38,499 bases of DNA from Pirellulaceae bacterium (GTDB lineage Bacteria > Planctomycetota > Planctomycetia > Pirellulales > Pirellulaceae). The stretch's first letter is position 1; each line of letters starts with the position of its first letter. The stretch spans positions 1 to 38,499 of the forward strand of contig JANQJJ010000483.1 in NCBI GenBank assembly GCA_028281725.1, read 5' to 3'. Of this stretch, positions 17,711-24,575 are shown one piece after another. The position numbers and the translations under genes were made by a program. The notes under the pieces are model-generated. The model ran no database searches, was not told the DNA's origin, and saw nothing but the letters and a program-made list of their open reading frames with translations.

Positions 17711-18187
17711 TCAGAGCTCGAGCCTTCGCCAGGCAGGATCGGCCGGGCCGGCACGGTTAGGCAAGGTGATCGTACCTGTGGCCCAAGCGACAAAAAAAGC
17801 CGGGACGCTCGGCAGTAGGTCCCGACGGACAAGCAAGTCGGCGGCGCCAATCCACATCCATTCGGCCACTTCAGCAGGATTGGCGGCCGGCTCGGAATGC
17901 GGGGCGCGTTCGACCAAGATCCACTCCAGCAAAGTGCCCCATGCCGTGCGGCTCTGCCACACATGCTCCCTGGCTTGGGCCTCTATCGCCAACTCTTCCT
18001 GCAACTCCCGCACAACGGCCTGCTCCGGAGACTCTCCGGATTCAATCGTACCACCGGCAAAACAGAGCATGTTCGGAGCACGCACCGTGGCGCTGCGCCG
18101 AATCACCAGGAACTTTTCGTCCTCAACCACGATGGCCACCGCACCGTGACCCGGCTTGCGATCAAGCTTCCGATTGGACCAAGTCAA
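17711..18187 (-). CDS. Nudix hydrolase
   Basis: A 158-residue Nudix protein, which would hydrolyse a nucleoside diphosphate linked to another moiety. The Nudix box is GTIESGESPEQAVVRELQEE starting at G46, with the metal-binding glutamates E61, E64 and E65 in REL-x-EE present. The Gly normally following the EE pair is Ala (A67), a tolerated but non-consensus change. It resembles small MutT-type domains with a VIRRSATVRAPNMLCFAGG strand before the box. The frame opens at 18217 and contains no ATG upstream, so a TTG at 18187 is taken as start, with GGGA about 7 bases upstream. The substrate is unknown. The 200 bases between this gene and the helical protein gene hold no other feature I can support. 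Confidence 0.82.
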   Translation of the reverse strand: MTWSNRKLDRKPGHGAVAIVVEDEKFLVIRRSATVRAPNMLCFAGGTIESGESPEQAVVRELQEELAIEAQAREHVWQSRTAWGTLLEWILVERAPHSEPAANPAEVAEWMWIGAADLLVRRDLLPSVPAFFVAWATGTITLPNRAGPADPAWRRLEL

Positions 18188-18237
18188 TTCTAAATCCCAT
18201 GAGCTGAGGGCGTGTCTTCAGGGCAGTCCGAATCGCC

Positions 18238-18324
18238 CTAGTGGTCTGTCAAAGCTTAATCTTTGGGTCGGGTAAAGGGGTCCTGACCCCTTTACCCAAA
18301 TCTTTAGTGTTGACAAAGCACTAG
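18238..18324. repeat. Small palindromic element (MITE/REP-like)
   Basis: An 87-base segment with nested inverted repeats. The inner arms are perfect 12-mers, GGGTAAAGGGGT (18270-18281) and ACCCCTTTACCC (18286-18297), with loop CCTG. The outer arms are CTAGTGGTCTGTCAA (18238-18252) and TTGACAAAGCACTAG (18310-18324), matching at 13 of 15 positions when one is inverted. Both ends read CTAG. It carries no gene. It sits at the 3' end of the dehydrogenase gene, whose TAG stop lies inside the right end of the element. It could be a non-autonomous mobile element, or it could act as a transcription terminator. Copies elsewhere in the genome cannot be checked from here. Confidence 0.65.
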
Positions 18325-19289
18325 TGTACCGGAAAGGGCAGGGCATTTCCTTGCAAACCGGCAATCAGGTTTTGCGCGGATCTCTCCGCCATGGCATTGC
18401 GTGCGGTAATGGTCGCGCTGCCCACATGGGGCAAAATCAAGCAATGTTCGAGCTCTCGAAGAGGACTATCACCGGCTAAAGGCTCGGGAACACAGACGTC
18501 CAACCCCGCGCCAAAAATCTTCCGATCTCGAAGTGCGGCTTCAAGAGCCTGCTGGTCCACAATCTCACCGCGCGCCGTGTTGATGAGAACTGCTTGCGGT
18601 TTCATCAAACTCAATTCGCGGGCGCCGATGACATGCTCGGTATCGGCGGCTAGCGGTAAGTGTACGCTGACAAAATCGCTGGTACGAAGCAGGTCATCTA
18701 GTGAAACGCGAGCGGCACCAAGCTCCTCCTCTAGAGCCAGCTTGGGCTGCCGAGAAGTATACAAAACCTTCATCTGCCAGCCGCCGTGGAGTCGCCGCGC
18801 GACGGCCTGGCCGATCCGTCCCATTCCGACAATACCCACCGTCTTGCCCTGCAAGTCCAAGCCGACCCACCCGAGTGGCTCCCAGGTTTTCCACTCCCGG
18901 CGCTGGACCGCGCGGATGCATTCGGGCAACCTGCGAGATACGGCCAGCAGCAGCGACACTGCGATGTCTGCGGTTGCATCGGTGAGCACCTCAGGCGTGT
19001 TGCCAACGGCGATTCCTCGCCGACTGGCTTCGGCGAGGTCGATGTTGTTGAATCCGACGGCAAAGTTGCTGACGACCTTCAACTGATCCCCCGCCGCCTC
19101 GAACACTTCCGTATCGATACGATCGCTCAACAAGCTCAGAATTCCCTGGCAACCGGAGACGCCGGCGAGCAACTCGTCACGCGTGGGAGGCAAATGCCCA
19201 GTATGGAGTCTCACATCCGCATAGGGACGAATGAGCTCGATTCCGACCTCGGGAATCTGCCGGGCAACGAATACGATTGGTTTGGACAT
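18321..19289 (-). CDS. D-2-hydroxyacid dehydrogenase (D-glycerate/glyoxylate reductase type)
   Basis: A 322-residue NAD(P)-dependent dehydrogenase of the D-isomer 2-hydroxyacid family, closest in style to glyoxylate/hydroxypyruvate reductases. The Rossmann motif is GMGRIG (155-160), and the catalytic set is R240 in NTARGE, E269 in the DVCVPEP stretch and H288 in LPHVGSAT. Length is normal. The reaction would be reduction of a 2-keto acid such as hydroxypyruvate or glyoxylate to the D-hydroxyacid, though substrate choice is not visible in the sequence. It begins 35 bases after the Rrf2 regulator gene, so it may be co-transcribed with cysH and the regulator. Its stop codon TAG (18321-18323) lies in the right end of the palindromic element. 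Confidence 0.88.
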   Translation of the reverse strand: MSKPIVFVARQIPEVGIELIRPYADVRLHTGHLPPTRDELLAGVSGCQGILSLLSDRIDTEVFEAAGDQLKVVSNFAVGFNNIDLAEASRRGIAVGNTPEVLTDATADIAVSLLLAVSRRLPECIRAVQRREWKTWEPLGWVGLDLQGKTVGIVGMGRIGQAVARRLHGGWQMKVLYTSRQPKLALEEELGAARVSLDDLLRTSDFVSVHLPLAADTEHVIGARELSLMKPQAVLINTARGEIVDQQALEAALRDRKIFGAGLDVCVPEPLAGDSPLRELEHCLILPHVGSATITARNAMAERSAQNLIAGLQGNALPFPVH

Positions 19290-19324
19290 CGATTGAAGTG
19301 GGCCTCCGCTACCACGGGATCATG

Positions 19325-19750
19325 TTAGATATAGAACATCGAGCCGGAACTCTCTTGGAGTCGAAGCAGCAGGTCCCCCAGAGTGCGGTTCTGCAACGTG
19401 GTCCGTTGCTGCGCCCTGAGTTCATCCCACACTTCGCTCACAACTCCGCAAAACGGAGAAGACTCTTCAGAAGCTGCGCCGGCCGAATTGGATGGACAGA
19501 CCGCGTCAACGATTTCGCCCACCGAGATGGCCGACGGCGGTCTTTCGAGTTGGAATCCACCGTTGGCACCCCGGACGCTGGTGATCAGACCGGCAGCCCG
19601 CAACTGCTGGAGAATCTGGCCCAGGAACTGATTCGGAATGCCATGCTCGCGAGCGATGATGCGTGCCGGCAACAACTCACGCGAGGCATAACGCCCAGCA
19701 AGTGCCAACATGGCGAGCGTGGCGTAGTGAACTTTGACTGGCAACTGCAT
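19325..19750 (-). CDS. Rrf2 family transcriptional regulator
   Basis: A 141-residue regulator with the Rrf2 winged helix-turn-helix: YATLAMLALA at the N-terminus, the recognition region PNQFLGQILQQLRAAGLI, and the wing SVRGANGGFQLERP. Rrf2 proteins include IscR, NsrR and CymR, which control Fe-S, nitrosative or cysteine genes. Only two Cys residues are present, C85 and C101, in the loop where IscR/NsrR have three cluster ligands. It may hold a partial or different ligand set, or act without a cluster like CymR. The gene follows cysH by 123 bases, so control of sulfur assimilation is a good hypothesis. A repeat-containing promoter lies before cysH. Confidence 0.85.
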   Translation of the reverse strand: MQLPVKVHYATLAMLALAGRYASRELLPARIIAREHGIPNQFLGQILQQLRAAGLITSVRGANGGFQLERPPSAISVGEIVDAVCPSNSAGAASEESSPFCGVVSEVWDELRAQQRTTLQNRTLGDLLLRLQESSGSMFYI

Positions 19751-19873
19751 CGATTTAAAGACCTTGTCGAAAACTGTGCCTACGGGCGCCGGGCACCACC
19801 GGTCGCGGTCACGGCTGATCCCAGGGATTCGACTCGCGCCTGAACTGCACCAAGTCGCTTCAAAGCCTCAGCA

Positions 19874-20695
19874 TCAGTCGGACGTGTGTAGGCCACACTC
19901 GGTCTTCGCAAATCCACTCCACCTGCCGGCGCGTTCGTCTTCGCCCGGCAGAACACTGCGAGTGCAAGGCCAGCACCCAATACTCGTGTAGCCTTGGTCG
20001 TGTAGTGGATTGTACGGAATGCTCTCCGCCTCAATGAGCCCCCAAACTTCCTTCTTCGTCCAGTTCGCCAGCGGGCTGATTTTGACGAGGCCAAATTTTT
20101 TATCCCAGCCCACGATTGGCGCGCTGGCGCGATCAGGACTTTGGTCTCTGCGGATCGCACTGGCCCAAGCGTCAAATCCGACCGCCGCCTGTCGAAGAAC
20201 GCGGATTTTTCGATCGAAGCAACAGCGGCTCGGATCCCGACTGTAGACCGGCCCCCCATTGGCTTTCTCATAGGCCTCTACCGTTAACTCGGGCTTTTTG
20301 AGTTCTACCTCAATGCCATAGCGTCGCCGGACTTCCTCGCGCAATTCCAAAGTCTCTTTAAACTGATACCCCGTGTCCAAATTGAAAATGGGAGTTTCCG
20401 GCGCGATTTGAGCCAGCATATGAATGATCGTCATTCCCTCCGGCCCAAACGCGGTTGCCATCGTGAACTTGGGCGCAAATCGATCGACTGCCCACTGCAA
20501 AATCTCCTGCGGTGAGGCACTTTCCAAACGCCCACTCTCGGCTGTTATCTCAGCCTGCAACTCCTCCGAAGGGACCTCCGCGGCAACCGACGGCGGTGAC
20601 GCGGGCTCAAGCTCGTCCGGACGCAAGACCTTGAGCTGCGGCACATCTCCGATCTTTGCCCCATTTTCCATTGTTTTTCTCACTGACAACGCCAT
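19874..20695 (-). CDS. cysH: Assimilatory (phospho)adenylyl-sulfate reductase, Fe-S type
   Basis: A 273-residue reductase that converts APS (or PAPS) to sulfite in sulfate assimilation. The nucleotide-binding loop is TAFGPEG (81-87). The cluster-ligand pairs of the 4Fe-4S class are C158/C159 in SRCCFDRK and C241/C244 in IGCWPCTRS, and the catalytic Cys is C267 in KTECGLH near the C-terminus. The Cys pairs indicate the Fe-S class, which usually prefers APS, rather than the cluster-free PAPS class of enteric bacteria. The N-terminus has a non-conserved leader of about 45 residues. The ATG at 20695 is preferred because AGAGGG lies upstream and the predicted promoter would place 20728 almost at the transcription start. 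Rrf2 and dehydrogenase genes follow on the same strand. Confidence 0.92.
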   Translation of the reverse strand: MALSVRKTMENGAKIGDVPQLKVLRPDELEPASPPSVAAEVPSEELQAEITAESGRLESASPQEILQWAVDRFAPKFTMATAFGPEGMTIIHMLAQIAPETPIFNLDTGYQFKETLELREEVRRRYGIEVELKKPELTVEAYEKANGGPVYSRDPSRCCFDRKIRVLRQAAVGFDAWASAIRRDQSPDRASAPIVGWDKKFGLVKISPLANWTKKEVWGLIEAESIPYNPLHDQGYTSIGCWPCTRSVLPGEDERAGRWSGFAKTECGLHTSD

Positions 20696-20735
20696 CCCAA
20701 GCCCTCTTTCGGTCCGCGTGGAAATCAACGACCGA

Positions 20736-20772
20736 TATATACAATACCATTAATACCATTTTAGTCAAGTAT
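20736..20772 (-). promoter_or_regulatory. Promoter and candidate operator upstream of cysH
   Basis: On the minus strand TTGACT (20763-20768) can serve as -35 and TATTGT (20741-20746) as -10, with a 16-base spacer; an AT-rich run (20736-20744) gives alternative -10 positions. The spacer is filled by an exact 9-base tandem repeat, AATACCATT at 20743-20751 and 20752-20760 on the plus strand. The minus-strand stretch ATACTTGACTAAAAT (20758-20772) resembles one half of an IscR-type Rrf2 site. A repressor bound here would block polymerase, so this is a likely operator for the downstream Rrf2 gene product. No direct evidence for binding exists. Confidence 0.5.
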
Positions 20773-20843
20773 CGATTCACTTCCTAACTATCGTCAATTT
20801 CCGGGCAGTTGCTTTAACCGTCGCCGCCCGGGTGACGTGGCGG

Positions 20844-21764
20844 CTAGCGTCCGTGGACGTAGCCGGTCGATGCGAGTTGGCGTAGCTTGGCGCCCTCGCG
20901 GGACCAAAGTCCGGTACGGCTGGTGAACACCCCACAAGGAATCGCGTTTTCCGCACCAACCAGCGCTTTTAACTTGTCGACTTCCTCGGGTGGCACAGCC
21001 AACAGCAATTCGAAGTCCTCGCCATCGCCCAGGGCGTGCTCTACCGGAGATTTTCCGCTTGTTTTCGCCAGCTCTCGCGCCGCCCCAGTGACAGGTACGG
21101 TGGCCAGGTCCAAGATGGCCCCGCAACTCGACGCGTCGCACATCCTCAGTAGATCGATACTCAGTCCGTCCGTAATGTCCATGGCTGCATGCACATCGAT
21201 CACGCCACGCAGGCTGGCCGCCAAATCCACCCGCGGATGGAAATCGAGATGCCTACCCGAAATACTTCCCCCCAAAGGCCCCGTCACGACGATCCAATCA
21301 TCCGGTTGGGCGCCGCTACGCTTCCAGACGATATCTTGCCTAGTTCTGCCGACGGCCGTCATATGCAGAACGAGAGGCCCTTTCCAGCAGTTGGTGTCGC
21401 CACCGGCAAGTGCGACCGAGTACTCCTGCGCCGCTTCACAGACACCTTCATAAATCTCGGCAGCCAGCGTCTCGGTGTTGCCTTGCCCGCTCCTCTCGGG
21501 AAGACACATCGAAAGGAAAAGAGCGACCGGCTCGGCCGCCATGGCCGCGAGATCACTCAAGTTGACGCCGACGAGTTTCCGTCCAATGCGCCTCGGCTCC
21601 ACTCGACTGCTCTCAAAATGAACGCCGTCCATCAGGCTGTCCGTCGTGATCACCACGTCGTTGCCATCGGTAGCCAGAACGGCCGCATCGTCACCGATCC
21701 CGAGTTTCACTTGCGGCAACCGCTTGGCCCGCATTTTTGCCCAAGCAACGAACGACTGTTCCAC
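20844..21764 (-). CDS. thiL: Thiamine-monophosphate kinase
   Basis: A kinase that phosphorylates thiamine monophosphate to thiamine pyrophosphate, the last step of the cofactor pathway. Family signatures are present in order: LGIGDDAAV near the N-terminus, TTDSLMDGVHF, GRKLVGVNLSDLAAM, ALAGGDTN, VTGPLGGS, DITDGLSIDL and GDGEDFELL. Length is normal. Two starts are possible. The ATG at 21812 lacks a ribosome site. A GTG at 21764 has AAAGG 7 bases upstream and gives the common MEQSF-like N-terminus, so it is preferred. No TPP riboswitch is evident upstream. The gene is divergent from the NPYEPP membrane protein gene. The product supplies TPP, which the 2-oxoacid oxidoreductase in this window needs. 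Confidence 0.92.
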   Translation of the reverse strand: MEQSFVAWAKMRAKRLPQVKLGIGDDAAVLATDGNDVVITTDSLMDGVHFESSRVEPRRIGRKLVGVNLSDLAAMAAEPVALFLSMCLPERSGQGNTETLAAEIYEGVCEAAQEYSVALAGGDTNCWKGPLVLHMTAVGRTRQDIVWKRSGAQPDDWIVVTGPLGGSISGRHLDFHPRVDLAASLRGVIDVHAAMDITDGLSIDLLRMCDASSCGAILDLATVPVTGAARELAKTSGKSPVEHALGDGEDFELLLAVPPEEVDKLKALVGAENAIPCGVFTSRTGLWSREGAKLRQLASTGYVHGR

Positions 21765-21879
21765 CCGGCTGCCTTTCAATCTTTTATTGTCAAGTCGCCC
21801 TCCGGCGCCCATTCACGCGACATTCTATCGGCTATGTTGGTTCTTTGAAGTCGGCGATCCTCTCACCCTCACAGCCAAC

Positions 21880-22326
21880 GTGGACGAAAATCCCTACGAA
21901 CCGCCTAAGCTCGACTCGGGCGCGGGTAGCCGGGGCTCAACAGGCCCGTTCAGCTTACCCGTTTCCCCGATAGTGGTACGCGTGGTGGGAGCGATCATGC
22001 TCATCACCACGGCCATCGCGTTGGTCGGCGACGGAATCCTGGGTGCCTCTCAGGTCATGCTGATCAGCGAATCGGAGATTTCACCGGCAAACCTTCTATC
22101 GCTCGTCACCACAACAATATGGCTCATCTGCCATCTTTTCGTTTTCAGTGGCTCTCTGGAGCTCATCCGCCTGCGCGGCTATCAAACAGCCTGGTTTGCC
22201 TCGGTTATGTGCTGCATTCCTTGCGTGTCTCCGCTCTTTCTTTGGGGCTTTGGTATCGGAATCGTTTCCGTGTTCTTACTACGCCAACCCGCGACCAAGG
22301 CGTTGTTCTCCAAATCCGACGGTTAG
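21880..22326 (+). CDS. Small planctomycete membrane protein with NPYEPP N-terminus
   Basis: A 148-residue protein with the DENPYEPPKL start that is common among uncharacterised small membrane proteins of planctomycetes. Hydrophobic segments follow at about VVRVVGAIMLITTAIALVG, LVTTTIWLICHLFVFSG and CCIPCVSPLFLWGFGIG, suggesting about four membrane helices. No catalytic motif is visible and the function is unknown. The frame is open further upstream to 21646, but that part is antisense to thiL and not conserved-looking, so the GTG at 21880 just before the NPYEPP motif is chosen. It has no clear ribosome site. The gene is followed by a small hairpin and then nagB. Confidence 0.68.
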   Translation: MDENPYEPPKLDSGAGSRGSTGPFSLPVSPIVVRVVGAIMLITTAIALVGDGILGASQVMLISESEISPANLLSLVTTTIWLICHLFVFSGSLELIRLRGYQTAWFASVMCCIPCVSPLFLWGFGIGIVSVFLLRQPATKALFSKSDG

Positions 22327-22327
22327 A

Positions 22328-22352
22328 GCGCACCATGGATTCTGTGGTGCGT
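22328..22352. terminator. Hairpin after the NPYEPP membrane protein gene
   Basis: GCGCACCA (22328-22335) and TGGTGCGT (22345-22352) can pair over 7-8 bases with a 9-base loop, starting 2 bases after the stop codon. There is no T-run, so it is only a possible factor-dependent terminator or a transcript-end hairpin. Confidence 0.3.
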
Positions 22353-22530
22353 CGCCCTCGCTCGGGTGGAGCAACGATTTCGTTGATTGGACGTGCACTG
22401 GGCTCATGCGGGGCGTACGAGAGCCGACAGCGCGCGATCCTACCTCATCAATCCGGAGCGACTGGTTTACAATTCCGAAGCCCGCCTTAGAAATCTCGCG
22501 TACTCGCTCTTCCCAGGAACCTCAGCTGCC

Positions 22531-23340
22531 ATGCGTGTCGTTATTTTGGAAAACGCAGAACAGGTTAGTTCACGTGCTGCCGATATCTTTTGCGATCTCA
22601 TCGGCGAAACCCCCGATGCGGTGCTGGGTCTGGCTACTGGCGGAACGCCACTGGGTACTTATCGAGAATTGGTGACCCGGTACCGAGGTGGAAAGGTCCG
22701 GTTTGCGGATGTGACGACCTTTAATCTCGATGAGTACGTTGGTTTGCCTCCGGAGCATTCCCAATCGTATCGAACTTTCATGCGAACGCATCTTTTTGAT
22801 CAAGCCGACTTCTCCGACCGGCGGTGCCACCTGCCCGACGGAACGCTTGGCGACTACCAAAGGGCCTGCGAAGATTACGAGCGACAGATTGACAATGCGG
22901 GCGGCATTGATTTGCAAATCCTGGGAATTGGCACCGATGGTCACATTGCTTTTAACGAACCCGGCTCCTCCCTGGCCAGTCGAACGCGGATCAAGGCGCT
23001 CACCGAGCAAACTCGCTCGGACAACGCTCGCTTTTTCGACTCTCTCGACGCAGTACCCCGTCTAGCCATCACGATGGGCGTGGGCACAATCCTAGATGCC
23101 GAGCACGTCGTGCTGCTTGCCACCGGATCGAGTAAGGCTGCTGCAGTCCAGTCCTTCATCGAAGGCCCGGTAACGGCCCAAGTTCCCGCCTCGGCTTTGC
23201 AACTCCATCAGCGGGTGACGGTTCTGCTCGACCAAGCAGCAGCCAGCCGCTTAGTTCGCCAAGATTATTATCGCTATGTCGAGTCGATCCAAGCAGAAAT
23301 CGAAGCAACCCACCAGACAGACCGCCCCTCGGAGGTCTAG
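22531..23340 (+). CDS. nagB: Glucosamine-6-phosphate deaminase
   Basis: A 269-residue enzyme that converts glucosamine-6-phosphate to fructose-6-phosphate and ammonia, feeding amino sugars into glycolysis. The N-terminal GLATGGTPLGTYREL, TFNLDEYVGL and LGIGTDGHIAFNEPGSS stretches are diagnostic. Catalytic residues match E. coli NagB: D67 (base), D136, H138 and E143. Length is like E. coli NagB. The ATG at 22531 is chosen since MRVVILENAE is the natural N-terminus. The frame is open up to 22387, but that extension looks non-coding. AGGAA lies about 11 bases upstream, slightly far. No nagA or regulator is adjacent. Its presence fits use of amino sugars from cell-wall or chitin-like polymers. 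Confidence 0.94.
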   Translation: MRVVILENAEQVSSRAADIFCDLIGETPDAVLGLATGGTPLGTYRELVTRYRGGKVRFADVTTFNLDEYVGLPPEHSQSYRTFMRTHLFDQADFSDRRCHLPDGTLGDYQRACEDYERQIDNAGGIDLQILGIGTDGHIAFNEPGSSLASRTRIKALTEQTRSDNARFFDSLDAVPRLAITMGVGTILDAEHVVLLATGSSKAAAVQSFIEGPVTAQVPASALQLHQRVTVLLDQAAASRLVRQDYYRYVESIQAEIEATHQTDRPSEV

Positions 23341-23397
23341 GTTCGGAGGATTCACCGCCTGGCCTCAGGTCGATTCGCCCACCTAGGCTTCGCCAGA

Positions 23398-23419
23398 GTG
23401 GATCTCGGGACAGATCCAC
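23398..23419. terminator. Hairpin between convergent nagB and terC genes
   Basis: GTGGATCT (23398-23405) and AGATCCAC (23412-23419) form a perfect 8-base stem with a CGGGAC loop. It sits in the 147-base gap between the stops of nagB and the TerC gene, where a bidirectional terminator is expected, though no T-run follows on either strand. Confidence 0.4.
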
Positions 23420-23487
23420 CCACATGCTTTGCTTCGCTACGGTGAGCCTGAGGACAAACCCACTACCAACTACGTGGGTCAGGATAG

Positions 23488-24288
23488 TTAATGCGCCGCG
23501 GCGCCCGCCCGCAGCGCCAACAGTTTCTTTTGGTACCTGCCCTGCACAACATCAACGACCACCAACACGGCAATCACGAAGTAGAACGTACTTTTGGCCA
23601 TCGGCTCGACCCTGTGGCCAAAGAAACTCAGTTCCGCCAAATGCCCGCCTTCGGCTAACAACATCACTCCCACGATCAGCAGAATGAAGAGCCCTAGCAC
23701 CTCGTACATCCGGTTCTTTTTGAGAAAGTTGGCAACTCGGTCTGAAAGCCAGATCATCATGCCGCCGCTAATGATGATCGCCGTTGCCATGACAATGAAG
23801 TTGTGTGTCAGGGCGATCGCACTCAGGATTGAATCGAACGAAAACACCAGATTCATGAGAATGATCCACATGATTGCCGCTCCGACTGATCGCTTGGGAC
23901 CTGCCTGATGGTGCTCTCCCAAGTCTTCCATCGAGAGCATGTGAAAAATCTCTTTGACTGCCGTGTAAATGATGAAGACGCCGCCCACCAACACGATCAA
24001 CGCGTGGACATTCATATCGATCGTGAAAAGGCCTTCCAGATGCAGGGCCAGGAATGGTGTTTTCAGCTTTTCGATGGCAAACATGACGATCAACAGAAGT
24101 AGCAAACGCAGCCCGATGGCCAGCCCGATTCCCCGATTCCGCACCATCGACTGCTTGTCTTCATCGACGCGTTTGGACTCAATCGAAATGTAGAGCAGAT
24201 TGTCAAAACCGAGCACGGCCTGCAGCAAAATTAACATCACCAGCGTGAACAAACTCTGCAGCGTGAACAACCCCTCGAAGAATTGCAT
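23488..24288 (-). CDS. TerC family integral membrane protein
   Basis: A 266-residue protein with about seven to eight membrane helices of the TerC family. Two signature stretches carry conserved acidic residues inside helices: LGFDNLLYISI near residue 27 and NLVFSFDSILSAIAL in the middle, plus a HMLSMED loop between them. TerC proteins have been linked to tellurite resistance and, more recently, to metal (manganese) export during protein secretion; which applies here is unknown. The start at 24288 is chosen because AGGAT lies about 8 bases upstream. Longer starts at 24321 or 24402 add non-conserved residues. It is divergent from the sulfatase gene and converges with nagB. Confidence 0.87.
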   Translation of the reverse strand: MQFFEGLFTLQSLFTLVMLILLQAVLGFDNLLYISIESKRVDEDKQSMVRNRGIGLAIGLRLLLLLIVMFAIEKLKTPFLALHLEGLFTIDMNVHALIVLVGGVFIIYTAVKEIFHMLSMEDLGEHHQAGPKRSVGAAIMWIILMNLVFSFDSILSAIALTHNFIVMATAIIISGGMMIWLSDRVANFLKKNRMYEVLGLFILLIVGVMLLAEGGHLAELSFFGHRVEPMAKSTFYFVIAVLVVVDVVQGRYQKKLLALRAGAAAH

Positions 24289-24575
24289 GGTAGTATCCTG
24301 CTCCGGAAGATCGAAGTTCATTTCTGAAAGCCGGTAGCATAGGTTGTTCCGATTTGGGTGCCTAGTGCGTCGTCTAGCCCCGGAATCTCCCCTGGCTCGC
24401 AAAACTCGTCCCGATCGCCCACAGAACAGGCTATGTGGCTGTGCGGGCTTGCAACTTGGAAAACGCCGAAGAGCAGGGGGACACCGGCAGCCTCACCGGC
24501 GGGACGATCCGTTACAATACCGACCTGTTTGAAACCAACTCTCGAAAGCCTGTCTCCATCGCGGTGAACGTCAAC

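Noticed and set aside
19780-20271. A long basic frame on the minus strand overlapping cysH
   Set aside because: It is out of frame with cysH and has no motif; cysH is supported by the PAPS/APS reductase motifs and Cys pairs.
21646-21879. An N-terminal extension of the NPYEPP membrane protein gene
   Set aside because: It lies antisense to thiL, lacks membrane or domain features and precedes the conserved NPYEPP start.
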